A stretch of DNA of 64,000 nucleotides from Alphaproteobacteria bacterium. GTDB taxonomy: Bacteria > Pseudomonadota > Alphaproteobacteria > Sphingomonadales > JAKSBY01. Below, one piece after another: positions 7,489-16,844 of the stretch. The notes below the pieces were generated by a model. That model was not told the DNA's origin, searched no databases, and saw only the letters and a list, made by a program, of their open reading frames with translations. The stretch is taken from positions 62,001-126,000 of the forward strand of contig JAJFIV010000001.1 of assembly GCA_021774625.1 (NCBI GenBank), written 5' to 3'. A program made the position numbers and the translations under genes. Position 1 is the stretch's first letter; each line of letters opens with the position of its first letter.

Positions 7489-10400
7489 ATGAAACTGATC
7501 ACACCATATGGCCGCAGCCGCACAGAATCGCGGCGCGTGCTCCGTCTCAAACCGCTCTTGAGCGAAGAACGCGACGTTCCGCAATTCGCCCGGTCCGATG
7601 ACCGGCTGGTCATCGCGCAATGGATATCGGCAATCGACAAAATCGCGAGGAAGCCGGCTTCATCGGACAAGAAACCGACACCGGAACAACGCGACCTTCG
7701 CGAGAGGCTTGGCAAGGCCTGCTGGGCGCTGATATGCGAGAGAGAATTGCTGAACGGCAATCTGCCCGAGGGTATCGACGCGGAGACGCTGTGGCGGAGC
7801 AAGGTGCATCCATACAAGGACGGCGTTTATGCGCCGAATAACGGTAAGCAGCCATCCGCCAAAGGCCTCTGGTATAAGCGTTTTGCCAGCGATGTGCCTC
7901 CCGGAGAGGCTGACGGGGTCGCCATCGCGGGCCGGATTTACGAGCATCTCTATAAAGCGGAATACCGCCTCGATCCGGGGCGTCCCAATAAAAGGCAGGG
8001 CAAGATCGCCAGTCGCGCCGAAAGCATTGAAAAGAATGTACTCACCCCTCCAGCGGCCGGGTTGGAGTGGGGGCCTGCGGATGAAAAGAAATATGAAGAA
8101 GCCGGCGATGTGGCGAGTGGGATTTATGAAGCAGCAAAGACCAGTGCGGAGAAAACCCGGCCAGTGCGTCTGTCACTGGCCGGTGAAAAGCTTCATGCGC
8201 ATTATGGCACGCTGTTTGGCGCTGTCGGGATCGCCGAAGCCAAACAATGCTCAGAACAACTGTTCGCTCTGCATATGGCGGTGAAGGATTGCTATGCGCG
8301 GCTTTTAAAGAAGCAGAAAAAAGATCATGGCAATGAGCGCCGAAAAAGCAAAGCCATCCTTAGAATTCTGCCGCAGAATAAGGATGCGTTGTTTGCCTTG
8401 ATCCAAAAACAGCGCCGCAACCGCGATCTCAACCACCTGATACGACTGGGCAAGATCATCCATTATCAGGCGGGCACAGACCAGGGCGAAGACACGGGAG
8501 ACAGCACGGCAGCCATTCTGGCGCACTGGCCCACGGATGTGACCGGCAGCCGCTACTGGACCAGCGACGGCCAAGCGGAGATCAAGCGCAACGAGGCCTT
8601 CGTGCGGGTCTGGCGCCGGGTGCTGGCGCTGATGCAGCGCACGGCGACCGACTGGGCCGATCCAGACGGGCAGCAGGGCACGGATATTCTCGGCTCGTGC
8701 GCCATTACGGCCGTCACCGGCAATGCTTTTCCAGAAAGCAGCTTTGATGGCAAGCTTGCTTTGCTGTTTGGCAATCGCGCCAATCTGTTTGACCCCGGTG
8801 GCCCTATTGATCTGGCCCACAAAAAAGCGGTTTTAAAAACGGCGCTCGAAGGCCTAGCCACGCTGCGGCACAGCGCTTTTCACTTCAAGGGGCTGGACAG
8901 TTTTGCGAAGGGTCTGGAAGGGCTCGGCAGCGCGGAATGTTTCGTAGGAAAAGAAATCGGCAATCTATGGCAGCAGGATGCGCAGGACAGAGCGCAGCGC
9001 GTCCGCAAGACGCTTGAAGGCGCCGATTGCGCCTATTTCCTGAAAGACCATCAGGCGAAAAAGCTGCTTTTTGCGCTCACGGATTTCACACCCGCCACCC
9101 TGCCGCTGCCGCGCTTTAACCGGGTGGTCGCGCGCGCGGAAAACACATGGAAGGGCAAGCACAGCCTGTCCCTGCCGAAATCCGTCAGCCGCCTGGATAT
9201 GAAGGAAAGCCCGGCCATCCGCTGCCGCTATATCTGCCTCAAGCTGCTGTACGAGCGGCCCTTCCGCCACTGGATAGAAACAGCAGATACGAAGACCCTG
9301 AACGGATTCATCGCGAAAACGGTTGAGCGGGGAACACGGGCTGCGCAAAACATCAACGCCAAAAACAAGAGTGGCGAAGAACGCGCGCTCGTCGCCTCGA
9401 AAGCATCGAGCCTTGGCGCACTTGCCGAAGACGAGATCATTCAGGCCTTCTTCTTCCGCCTCTCCGCCGCCACGGCCACGGACATGCGCGTGCAGCGCGG
9501 TTACGAGAGCGATGCCAAACAGGCGCAAAGCCAAGCCAAGCATATCGAAGACCTGAAATGCGAGCTTCTGGCCCTCGCCTTCGATAATTGGCTCGAGCGG
9601 GAAGATTACCGCTTCCTTCTGGACCTGCCGGAAAATGCTGTCAAGCCGGATCAGCCGGTCTGCGCCCTGCCTAATGTTGAGGTCAATGAAGAACCGGGCG
9701 AACACTGGCAGCGGCACCTCTATTTCCTGCTGCATCTCGCGCCGGTGGGCGCGGTGTCGTCGCTCCTGCATCAGATGCGCAAATGGGACCTGCTGGCGGG
9801 TCCGGAGCCGACCGCCGACAAGGTCCGAGCCGCGAAGGTCATGCGGGTGCTCGAGCTTTGGCTCGACATGCATGATGCGAAGTTCGTGGGCGGGGTCGCG
9901 TCCATATCTGGCGCCGAAAGGCTGACGCCCCTTTATGAGCAGGAGGAAGATTTCAACAGCGTCTTCCCGCCTGCCACCGGTGATGCGGACGACGACCGCC
10001 GCATTCCCGTGCGCGGCCTGCGCGAGATCCTGCGCTTCGGGCATCTGAAACCGCTGTGGCCGATCTTCAAGGCGCACAGGGTGACGCCGCAGGAGGTGGA
10101 GGCTTTCAATGAAGGCGAGGGAACCAGCGCAGAGAAACAGGCCACGCGAGAAGACCTGCATGGTGACTGGGTAAGATGCAATAATAAAAAGCATTTTCCA
10201 AATTCCAAGAAAAACTCATATCGCGAGGCTCTGCAAAAAGTCACCGCCCATCGCCACCGCGCCGCGCGCGTGCTGCTGACCGATCATGCCCGGCTGCACG
10301 ATCTGATGATGGCGGTGCTGGGCCGGCTGGTGGATTATGCCGGATTGTTTGAGCGCGATCTTTATTTCGTCACGCTGGCGCTGATTCATAAGGCGGGTAA

Positions 10401-10953
10401 AAAGCCGGAGGATGTGTTCGATGGGAAAGGGATAAGGAAGCTCGAAACAGGTCAGATCATCGCCGCCTTGGGCCGCACATCGGGCGATGGGGCGAAAGAC
10501 ATAAAACAAGACCTTGGGAATTATTTTGGTGCTGTCTGGGATAAAGAAAACGAGCGCCGCAGCTTTCGCAACCGTTTCGCCCATTTCAACATGCTGCGTA
10601 GCAACGAATCCCTTGATCTCACGCGCGAGGTCAATGACGCCCGCACCATGATGGCCTATGACCGCAAGCTCAGGAACGCGGTCGCGAAATCGGTCATCGA
10701 GCTGCTCGGGCGCGAGGGGCTGGACCTCGAATGGATGATGAACGGCGAACACAGGCTCTATCACGCGCAGATCGCGACCCGGAAGGCGGCGCATCTGGGC
10801 GGAACAGGGAAGATCAAGGAGGAGCTGCACGGCGCAGGCTATGTCGCGATGGTTGCCGCGCTGTTCGCCGGCCAGGCGCCGCCGCCGGAAGCTGCCCGGG
10901 CGGACGCCCGCAAACGGGGGAAAAATGGCGAAAAAAAACGCCGTGCCCGTTGA
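7489..10953 (+). CDS. cas13a: Cas13a, type VI-A CRISPR RNA-guided RNase
   Basis: 1154 aa. Two R-x4-H HEPN nuclease motifs are present: R460-HSAF-H465 (HEPN1) and R1027-NRFA-H1032 (HEPN2). Their mid-protein plus C-terminal placement matches Cas13a, whereas Cas13b carries them near the two ends. Segments recall Rhodobacter capsulatus Cas13a from memory: QWISAIDKIARKP (N-terminus), YEHL, GYESDA, SSLLHQMRKWD, LMMAVLGRLVDYAG, AHFNMLR and MMAYDRKLRNAV. The family processes pre-crRNA, binds a 5'-repeat crRNA, and cleaves target and bystander RNA after target recognition. The protein ends about 120 residues after HEPN2 with a basic tail (RKRGKNGEKKRRAR); I recall the R. capsulatus protein having a longer C-terminal extension. 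The array lies 80 bp downstream on the same strand. GGGA precedes the ATG by about 9 bases. Confidence 0.95.
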   Translation: MKLITPYGRSRTESRRVLRLKPLLSEERDVPQFARSDDRLVIAQWISAIDKIARKPASSDKKPTPEQRDLRERLGKACWALICERELLNGNLPEGIDAETLWRSKVHPYKDGVYAPNNGKQPSAKGLWYKRFASDVPPGEADGVAIAGRIYEHLYKAEYRLDPGRPNKRQGKIASRAESIEKNVLTPPAAGLEWGPADEKKYEEAGDVASGIYEAAKTSAEKTRPVRLSLAGEKLHAHYGTLFGAVGIAEAKQCSEQLFALHMAVKDCYARLLKKQKKDHGNERRKSKAILRILPQNKDALFALIQKQRRNRDLNHLIRLGKIIHYQAGTDQGEDTGDSTAAILAHWPTDVTGSRYWTSDGQAEIKRNEAFVRVWRRVLALMQRTATDWADPDGQQGTDILGSCAITAVTGNAFPESSFDGKLALLFGNRANLFDPGGPIDLAHKKAVLKTALEGLATLRHSAFHFKGLDSFAKGLEGLGSAECFVGKEIGNLWQQDAQDRAQRVRKTLEGADCAYFLKDHQAKKLLFALTDFTPATLPLPRFNRVVARAENTWKGKHSLSLPKSVSRLDMKESPAIRCRYICLKLLYERPFRHWIETADTKTLNGFIAKTVERGTRAAQNINAKNKSGEERALVASKASSLGALAEDEIIQAFFFRLSAATATDMRVQRGYESDAKQAQSQAKHIEDLKCELLALAFDNWLEREDYRFLLDLPENAVKPDQPVCALPNVEVNEEPGEHWQRHLYFLLHLAPVGAVSSLLHQMRKWDLLAGPEPTADKVRAAKVMRVLELWLDMHDAKFVGGVASISGAERLTPLYEQEEDFNSVFPPATGDADDDRRIPVRGLREILRFGHLKPLWPIFKAHRVTPQEVEAFNEGEGTSAEKQATREDLHGDWVRCNNKKHFPNSKKNSYREALQKVTAHRHRAARVLLTDHARLHDLMMAVLGRLVDYAGLFERDLYFVTLALIHKAGKKPEDVFDGKGIRKLETGQIIAALGRTSGDGAKDIKQDLGNYFGAVWDKENERRSFRNRFAHFNMLRSNESLDLTREVNDARTMMAYDRKLRNAVAKSVIELLGREGLDLEWMMNGEHRLYHAQIATRKAAHLGGTGKIKEELHGAGYVAMVAALFAGQAPPPEAARADARKRGKNGEKKRRAR

Positions 10954-11005
10954 ACAAAAAGAAAACGAATGTCAGAATTCTGCTTGCCTTGTTACCAGAA
11001 AATGT

Positions 11006-11034
11006 TTGGAATTCCATCAGTTATGCCATATCAG
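11006..11034 (+). promoter_or_regulatory. Weak candidate array promoter
   Basis: TTGGAA, 17 bp, TATCAG; the -10-like element ends at the first base of repeat 1. The 80-bp cas13a-array gap is otherwise featureless, so the array may simply be read through from cas13a. Low confidence. Confidence 0.2.
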
Positions 11035-11530
11035 GTATGGATTACCCCCAAATAAAGGGGGACTGCACCTTCCTTTCTGTGTTTATAATAGTCTCCTTTG
11101 GTATGGATTACCCCCAAATAAAGGGGGACTGCACCATAAAGGTATAGAAGGATGAAACATGGCTGGGTATGGATTACCCCCAAATAAAGGGGGACTGCAC
11201 CGAGGTATGGATTGGTCATATCTCCACCCCGGTATGGATTACCCCCAAATAAAGGGGGACTGCACCCCTTGTAATGCCCGACGAGACCCGGCGCAGGGTA
11301 TGGATTACCCCCAAATAAAGGGGGACTGCACCGATTCCAAAGCAATTCCGCCAAGTCGTAGAGGTATGGATTACCCCCAAATAAAGGGGGACTGCACCAC
11401 GGTCAGATCACTACCGTCCGTCGTGGTCGGTATGGATTACCCCCAAATAAAGGGGGACTGCACCCTCCTGTGCATCCTTCAGAATAGTCTTGTAGGTATG
11501 GATTACCCCCAAATAAAGGGGGACTGCACC
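11034..11530 (+). CRISPR. Type VI-A CRISPR array, 8 repeats, 7 spacers
   Basis: Eight identical 36-bp repeats start at 11034, 11100, 11166, 11231, 11297, 11363, 11429 and 11495. Spacers are 30 bp except the third (29 bp). Each repeat begins GGTATGGATTA, forms a 5-bp stem CCCCC-AAATAAA-GGGGG and ends GACTGCACC. Length, stem position and the post-stem GGGGACT match known Cas13a repeats, which fixes transcription as plus strand, the same as cas13a. Because there is no degenerate terminal repeat, the leader end cannot be told from repeat decay. Spacer 3 contains the first ten bases of the repeat. No spacer match inside the window was noticed. Confidence 0.98.
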
Positions 11531-11608
11531 GCAGGGTTTGTGAGTGTCTTCAGTGAGGAAACACGGCCCCGGGGCGGCCGAACTGTGCAGGGAAAGATTC
11601 AAAATAAA

Positions 11609-11640
11609 AAAGGGCGCACGGAATGATCCGCACGCCCTTT
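11609..11640 (-). terminator. Intrinsic terminator of the HU gene (possibly bidirectional)
   Basis: On the minus strand AAAGGGCG-TG-CGGA, loop TCAT, then TCCG-TG-CGCCCTTT, followed by a T-rich tract. On the plus strand the same hairpin lies 78 bp beyond the last CRISPR repeat and could also end the array transcript, though its T-tract is weaker there. Confidence 0.75.
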
Positions 11641-11661
11641 CTTGAAAACGAAGCCGCAAGA

Positions 11662-11940
11662 TTAGTTTACGGCATCCTTCAAAGCCTTGCCGGCTTTGAA
11701 TTTCGGCTGTTTGGAAGCCGGAATATTGATTTTTTCGCCCGTACGGGGGTTACGTCCCGTGGTTGCGGCGCGATTGGAAACACTGAAGGTCCCAAAGCCG
11801 ACCAGACGAACATCGCCACCCTTGGAAAGGGCTGAGGTAATGGAATCCAATACGGCGTCAACGGCCTTTCCTGCGCTTGCTTTGGAAAGATCGCCAGCCG
11901 CGGCTACTTCTGCAATTAAATCATTTTTATTCAAGGTCAT
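11662..11940 (-). CDS. hup: HU family nucleoid protein
   Basis: 92 aa from this ATG. It has the HU/IHF signature: [23 protein letters not shown], with the Pro-containing DNA-inserting arm (NPRTG) and a C-terminal GKALKDAVN. It binds and bends DNA as a dimer in the nucleoid. The Shine-Dalgarno AAGGGGG directly abuts the ATG. The in-frame TTG two codons later (11934) has 7-bp spacing and would give the canonical 90-aa NKNDLIAEV start, so TTG may be the true initiator. It sits downstream of lon, separated by a terminator and its own promoter. Confidence 0.93.
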   Translation of the reverse strand: MTLNKNDLIAEVAAAGDLSKASAGKAVDAVLDSITSALSKGGDVRLVGFGTFSVSNRAATTGRNPRTGEKINIPASKQPKFKAGKALKDAVN

Positions 11941-11993
11941 CCCCCTTAATAGGTTCTGTTGAGATGAAAGTGGTCACCAAGTTGGTGCGCGCA

Positions 11994-12022
11994 GTGTAAG
12001 TCGGACCGTTTTCGAATGTCAA
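11994..12022 (-). promoter_or_regulatory. Sigma-70 promoter of the HU gene
   Basis: Minus strand TTGACA (perfect -35, 12017-12022), 17-bp spacer, TTACAC (-10, 11994-11999). It lies 54-82 bp upstream of the HU start and just after the lon terminator. Confidence 0.6.
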
Positions 12023-12026
12023 AGGG

Positions 12027-12050
12027 AAAACCGCACAATCTTGCGGTTTT
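12027..12050 (-). terminator. Terminator downstream of lon
   Basis: Perfect 9-bp stem AAAACCGCA/TGCGGTTTT with a 6-nt loop, between lon and the HU promoter. A second GC-rich hairpin (12094-12118, arms GGCCCGTTCC/GGAACGGGCC) lies closer to lon but lacks a T-tract. Confidence 0.6.
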
Positions 12051-12158
12051 TCGCAGTTTTTTTTTGTTGACTTGCCGGTAGAAATAGAGTGGCCCGTTCC
12101 TTATCGGAACGGGCCGGAATCGATTCCCTCTTAGGGGTCAGGAATTTATGGCAAAAGC

Positions 12159-14558
12159 TTAATGTGTCGTCAGACCCGAAATGCCATCTTTCTCCCGACC
12201 CTCCGCCAGCGGCGGCGCTTCATCATCCTGCCACTCAATGGGCACCAGTGGCGCCGTCAGGGCATGCTTGAGCACTTCTTCCACGGTGGAGACCGGGATA
12301 ATCTTCATACCTTTTTTGACATTGTCCGGTATTTCCGCGAGATCTTTCTCATTATCCTTTGGAATTAGGACGGTTTTGATTCCCCCGCGCAGCGCGGCCA
12401 GCAGCTTTTCTTTCAAACCGCCGATCGGGAAAACACGTCCGCGCAGAGTGATTTCGCCGGTCATGGCAATATCGCGGCGGACAGATATGCCGGTGAGCAC
12501 GGAAACAATGCTGGTCATCATGCCGACACCGGCGGACGGGCCGTCTTTGGGCGTGGCCCCTTCCGGCACATGGATATGAATATCGCGTCTGTCAAAAATT
12601 GCCGGCTTGATGCCAAAATCCACGGACCGGGATTTGACATAACTGCGCGCCGCCTGGATCGATTCCTGCATCACCTCGCCAAGCTTTCCGGTGATAGTGA
12701 TCTTACCCTTGCCGGGCACGGTCACCGCTTCAATGGCCAGCAGTTCGCCGCCCACCTCGGTCCAGGCAAGGCCGGTGGTGACGCCGATCCGGTCCTCGGA
12801 ATCAATTTCGCCGTAGCGGTATTTTCTGACACCCAGATATTTTTCAAGATTGCGGGTGGTGGCCTTGACCCGGGTCTTTTTGCCCTGAACGATTTCCTTC
12901 ACGGCCTTGCGGATCAGACTGGCCATCAGGCGCTCCAGACTCCTGACCCCGGCTTCCCGGCTGTAATAGCGGATAATATCCCGGATCGCCCCCTCGGAAA
13001 TGGACCATTCGTCTCCCTTGAGACCATGGTCCTCAATCAGTTTGGGGATCAGATGCCGCTTGGCGATCTCGACCTTTTCATCTTCGGTGTAACCGGCGAG
13101 GTGGATAATTTCCATGCGGTCAAGCAACGGCTGCGGCATGCGCAGCGTATTGGCCGTAGTGACAAACATCACATTGGAAAGATCGTAATCCACTTCCAGA
13201 TAATGATCGTTGAATTTCGAATTCTGTTCGGGGTCCAGCACTTCAAGCAGGGCGGACGCCGGATCGCCGCGGAAATCCTGGCCCATCTTGTCGATCTCAT
13301 CCAGCAGGAACAGGGGGTTGGAGCTTCCCGCCTTTTTCATATTCTGCATGATTTTGCCGGGCATGGAGCCGATATAGGTCCTTCTGTGACCGCGGATTTC
13401 CGCCTCATCGCGCACGCCGCCGAGGGAAAAGCGGACAAATTTTCGTCCCGTCGCCCTGGCAATGGATTTGCCAAGCGAGGTTTTACCGACACCGGGCGGG
13501 CCAACCAGACAAAGAATGGGGCCCTTCAGCTTTTTCGCGCGCTGCTGGACGGCGAGATATTCGATGATCCGCTCTTTGACCCGTTCCAGTCCGTAATGGT
13601 CGGCATCGAGAACTTTCTCCGCCTCGCCAATGTCTTTCCTGACCTTGGACTTTTTGCTCCAGGGGATCGAGAGCATCCAGTCGAGAAAATTGCGGACAAC
13701 CGTTGCTTCCGCCGACATCGGGCTCATGGATTTCAGTTTTTTCAGTTCGGCCTGGGATTTTTCCCGGGCTTCCTTCGAAAGCTTGGTCTTCTTGATCTTT
13801 TCTTCCAGCTCGGAAAGCTCGTCGCGGCCCTCTTCCGCATCCCCCAGCTCTTTCTGAATGGCCTTCATCTGCTCATTCAGGTAATATTCCCGCTGGGTTT
13901 TTTCCATCTGCCGCTTCACCCGGCCGCGGATTTTCTTCTCAACCTGCAGAACGTTGATCTCGCCTTCCATAAAGGCAAGCACCCGTTCGAGCCGGCCGGA
14001 AACGTCAAAAATGCTCAATAACTGCTGCTTGTCGGAAATGCGCATGGCGAGGTGCGATGCGATGGTATCCGCAAGCTTTGACGGATCTTCAATCTGATTG
14101 GCGGAAATCAGCACTTCCGGCGGTATTTTGCGGTTCAGCTTCACATATTGTTCAAACTGGGCGATGACCGAGCGGGATAATGCCTCCAGTTCCTGCCCGT
14201 CAGCCTCGTCTTCATCAACAAGCTTGGCTTCGACTTCATAAAAATCGCTGCGATCGGTAAAGTCCGTAACCTTGGCCCGCCGCGACCCTTCGACCAGAAC
14301 ACGGACCGTGCTGTCCGGAAGTTTGACCAGTTGCAAAACGGTCGCAATCGTGCCCACCCGGTATATATCGTCCGGTCCCGGATCATCGTCCCCGGCATTT
14401 TTCTGGGCAACCAGCAGCAATTGCTTGTCTTCCTGCATCACCGCCTCCAGCGCCTTGACCGATTTTTCACGGCCCACAAACAGGGGCACAATCATATGCG
14501 GAAAAACAACAATATCGCGGAGGGGCAAAATGGGATAAATATTCTTCATAAATTTCAA
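12159..14558 (-). CDS. lon: Lon ATP-dependent protease
   Basis: 799 aa, standard length. N-terminal substrate domain ([21 protein letters not shown]), coiled coil (about 190-300), AAA+ module with Walker [14 protein letters not shown], then the protease domain. The catalytic dyad is Ser675 (DGPSAGVGM) and Lys718 ([10 protein letters not shown]), equivalent to E. coli S679/K722. It degrades misfolded and regulatory proteins in the cytoplasm. The start could be the ATG three codons in (MKNIYPIL). It ends the tig-clpP-clpX-lon proteostasis block. Confidence 0.98.
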   Translation of the reverse strand: MKFMKNIYPILPLRDIVVFPHMIVPLFVGREKSVKALEAVMQEDKQLLLVAQKNAGDDDPGPDDIYRVGTIATVLQLVKLPDSTVRVLVEGSRRAKVTDFTDRSDFYEVEAKLVDEDEADGQELEALSRSVIAQFEQYVKLNRKIPPEVLISANQIEDPSKLADTIASHLAMRISDKQQLLSIFDVSGRLERVLAFMEGEINVLQVEKKIRGRVKRQMEKTQREYYLNEQMKAIQKELGDAEEGRDELSELEEKIKKTKLSKEAREKSQAELKKLKSMSPMSAEATVVRNFLDWMLSIPWSKKSKVRKDIGEAEKVLDADHYGLERVKERIIEYLAVQQRAKKLKGPILCLVGPPGVGKTSLGKSIARATGRKFVRFSLGGVRDEAEIRGHRRTYIGSMPGKIMQNMKKAGSSNPLFLLDEIDKMGQDFRGDPASALLEVLDPEQNSKFNDHYLEVDYDLSNVMFVTTANTLRMPQPLLDRMEIIHLAGYTEDEKVEIAKRHLIPKLIEDHGLKGDEWSISEGAIRDIIRYYSREAGVRSLERLMASLIRKAVKEIVQGKKTRVKATTRNLEKYLGVRKYRYGEIDSEDRIGVTTGLAWTEVGGELLAIEAVTVPGKGKITITGKLGEVMQESIQAARSYVKSRSVDFGIKPAIFDRRDIHIHVPEGATPKDGPSAGVGMMTSIVSVLTGISVRRDIAMTGEITLRGRVFPIGGLKEKLLAALRGGIKTVLIPKDNEKDLAEIPDNVKKGMKIIPVSTVEEVLKHALTAPLVPIEWQDDEAPPLAEGREKDGISGLTTH

Positions 14559-14661
14559 ACTCTTGCGAGTTCCTTATTATTGCTACGCTCTGCAGAAAAT
14601 CCATCCTGCATTCTTAGCCCTATAGATTGTAAGGGAAACGGCCCGGTTCAAGGGAAAATTG

Positions 14662-15927
14662 TCAGGCCTTTTCCCCCGCCTTGTCGCGGCGTTCCGCATA
14701 GGCGAGAAGCGGTTTGGCGTCCCCATTGACCGCTTCGGCATTTATGACGACTTCTTCGACACCCTCATAAGATGGCAGGTCGAACATGGTATCCAGCAGG
14801 ATATCCTCCATGATCGAACGCAATCCGCGCGCACCGGTTTTTCTTTCGATCGCCCTTGCGGCAATGGCCTTTAAGGCTTCTTCGGAAAATGTCAGTTTTA
14901 CATTTTCCATCTCGAACAGGCGCTGATACTGTTTGACCAGGGCATTCTTTGGCGTCTGGAGAATTTCCACCAGCGCTTCCTCGTCGAGATCGATCAGTGT
15001 CGCCAAAACCGGCAGGCGGCCGACAAATTCCGGAATCAGGCCGAATTTCAGCAAATCCTCAGGCTCCACCGCGACCAGCAATTCACCGGTCTTGCGCTCA
15101 TCCGGGGCGTGGACCACCGCACCGAAGCCAATGGATTTATCCTGCATCCGGTTGGAGATAATTTTATCGAGACCGGCAAAGGCGCCGCCGCAGATAAACA
15201 GAATATTGGTGGTATCAACCTGCAGAAATTCCTGCTGCGGATGCTTGCGCCCGCCCTGCGGCGGAACACTGGCGACCGTGCCTTCCATAATTTTCAACAG
15301 CGCCTGCTGCACTCCTTCCCCTGAAACATCCCGGGTGATGGAGGGGTTGTCCGATTTGCGGCTGATTTTATCCACTTCATCAATATAGACAATACCCCGC
15401 TGGGCGCGTTCTACATTATAGTCCGCCGCCTGCAGAAGCTTGAGAATGATATTTTCCACGTCCTCGCCGACATAACCCGCTTCGGTCAGGGTGGTGGCGT
15501 CGGCCATGGTAAAGGGGACATCGATAATCCGCGCCAGCGTCTGGGCAAGCAGGGTTTTACCGCAGCCGGTTGGCCCGACCAGCAGGATATTGGACTTGGC
15601 CAGTTCCACATCACCGCCCTTGGCGGCGTGATCAAGCCGTTTATAATGGTTATGAACCGCGACCGAGAGCACCTTTTTCGCCTGGTCCTGACTGATCACA
15701 TAATCATTCAGAACATCACGAATTTCCAACGGCGTGGGAACCCCCTCGTCAGATTTGACCAGGTTGCTTTTATTCTCTTCCCGGATAATGTCCGTGCACA
15801 GTTCGACACATTCATCACAGATAAAGACCGTGGGGCCCGCAATCAGCTTGCGGACCTCGTGCTGGCTTTTGCCGCAAAAGGAACAGTAAAGGGTGTTTTT
15901 AGAGCTGCCGCCGGTTGATTTTGTCAT
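14662..15927 (-). CDS. clpX: ClpX, ATPase subunit of Clp protease
   Basis: 421 aa. The N-terminal zinc-binding domain carries two CxxC pairs (YCSFCGKS and [10 protein letters not shown]). The AAA+ core has Walker [13 protein letters not shown] and Walker [11 protein letters not shown], and the ClpP-contacting IGF loop is seen in [10 protein letters not shown]. It unfolds tagged substrates for ClpP. It lies between clpP and lon on the same strand. Confidence 0.98.
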   Translation of the reverse strand: MTKSTGGSSKNTLYCSFCGKSQHEVRKLIAGPTVFICDECVELCTDIIREENKSNLVKSDEGVPTPLEIRDVLNDYVISQDQAKKVLSVAVHNHYKRLDHAAKGGDVELAKSNILLVGPTGCGKTLLAQTLARIIDVPFTMADATTLTEAGYVGEDVENIILKLLQAADYNVERAQRGIVYIDEVDKISRKSDNPSITRDVSGEGVQQALLKIMEGTVASVPPQGGRKHPQQEFLQVDTTNILFICGGAFAGLDKIISNRMQDKSIGFGAVVHAPDERKTGELLVAVEPEDLLKFGLIPEFVGRLPVLATLIDLDEEALVEILQTPKNALVKQYQRLFEMENVKLTFSEEALKAIAARAIERKTGARGLRSIMEDILLDTMFDLPSYEGVEEVVINAEAVNGDAKPLLAYAERRDKAGEKA

Positions 15928-16155
15928 CGCTATCCCGCTACTAGACTAGAAGGTATGGTAAACAGACATCTTCGCATACCACAACAAAAAATCACGTACC
16001 CGGAATAACAGAATGCTCTCATGCCCAATTTAATCTGCTCTCTAACTCCGGTCGTTTAACCCCCCAGCCCTTATTCAAAGATTATGGCTGAGTGTTCAAT
16101 ATTTGATTAACGCCGCCAGGGAATAAAGGCGATCGTTACCGCATCCTTCTAGTGG

Positions 16156-16782
16156 TTACGCATCCGTATTGTCCGGGCGTTTGTCATAAATCTGGTCAAT
16201 CAGCCCGAATGCCTTCGCGTCTTCCGGGCTCAGGAACGTATCCCGGTCCATGATTTTTTCAACCTTGGCCAGGGTCTGCCCGGTATGTTTGACATAAATC
16301 TGATTGAGCCTTTCGCGCAGCCGCAATGTTTCCCGGGCGTGAATTTCGATATCCGTCGCCTGACCCTGATAGCCGCCGGAAGGCTGATGGGTCATGATCC
16401 GGGCATGCGGCGTCGCATAGCGCATCCCCTTTTCTCCGGCCATCAGCAGCAAAGAGCCCATGGACGCGGCCTGCCCCATGCAAACGGTCGCAACCTTGGG
16501 CCGGATATATTGCATCGTATCGTAAATGGCGAGGCCCGAGGTCACAATACCTCCCGGCGAGTTGATGTAGAAATTAATATCCTTTTTCGGGTTATCAGCC
16601 TCCAGAAACAGTAATTGAGCGGTAATAACGCTGGCGACATTGTCATCCACAGCACCGGTCAGGAAAACAATGCGTTCCTTCAACAGCCTGGAATATATAT
16701 CAAAGGACCGTTCTCCGCGGTTGGTCTGCTCGACCACCATGGGAATCAGGTTGCTGGCAACCGTCTCAATTCTGTCGTTCAT
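16156..16782 (-). CDS. clpP: ClpP, proteolytic subunit of Clp protease
   Basis: 208 aa. Catalytic triad Ser107 (QAASMGS), His132 (MTHQPSGG) and Asp181 (DRDTFLS). It assembles as a barrel with ClpX and/or ClpA. It is separated from clpX by 228 bp that contain no gene and probably hold a promoter or leader, and follows tig by 62 bp. Confidence 0.98.
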   Translation of the reverse strand: MNDRIETVASNLIPMVVEQTNRGERSFDIYSRLLKERIVFLTGAVDDNVASVITAQLLFLEADNPKKDINFYINSPGGIVTSGLAIYDTMQYIRPKVATVCMGQAASMGSLLLMAGEKGMRYATPHARIMTHQPSGGYQGQATDIEIHARETLRLRERLNQIYVKHTGQTLAKVEKIMDRDTFLSPEDAKAFGLIDQIYDKRPDNTDA

Positions 16783-16844
16783 CTGCTCTTTCCTTCAGGC
16801 TCATTGGCTTATTAAATGTCTATGCCCTCTGAATTACGCAAGTC

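Noticed and set aside
8965-10194. 409-codon open frame antisense to cas13a
   Set aside because: GC-driven shadow of cas13a; sequence is not protein-like and no ribosome site is seen.
7489-10953. Cas13b or Cas13d assignment
   Set aside because: HEPN motifs sit at 460 and 1027 rather than at the two ends (Cas13b), the protein is longer than Cas13d, and the repeat matches the VI-A type.
11031-11354. Minus-strand open frame across the array with a repeated AVPLYLGVIHT peptide
   Set aside because: Same cause: reverse complement of the repeat units.
11159-11626. Open frame encoding a repeated GMDYPQIKGDCT peptide
   Set aside because: It is the CRISPR repeat read in frame (36-bp repeat plus 30-bp spacer is a multiple of three); not a gene.
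12570-14021. 483-codon open frame antisense to lon
   Set aside because: Antisense shadow of a highly conserved gene; His/Gly/Phe-rich low-likelihood protein.
15928-16155. Possible RNA gene between clpX and clpP
   Set aside because: No clear structure or terminator; treated as promoter/leader space.
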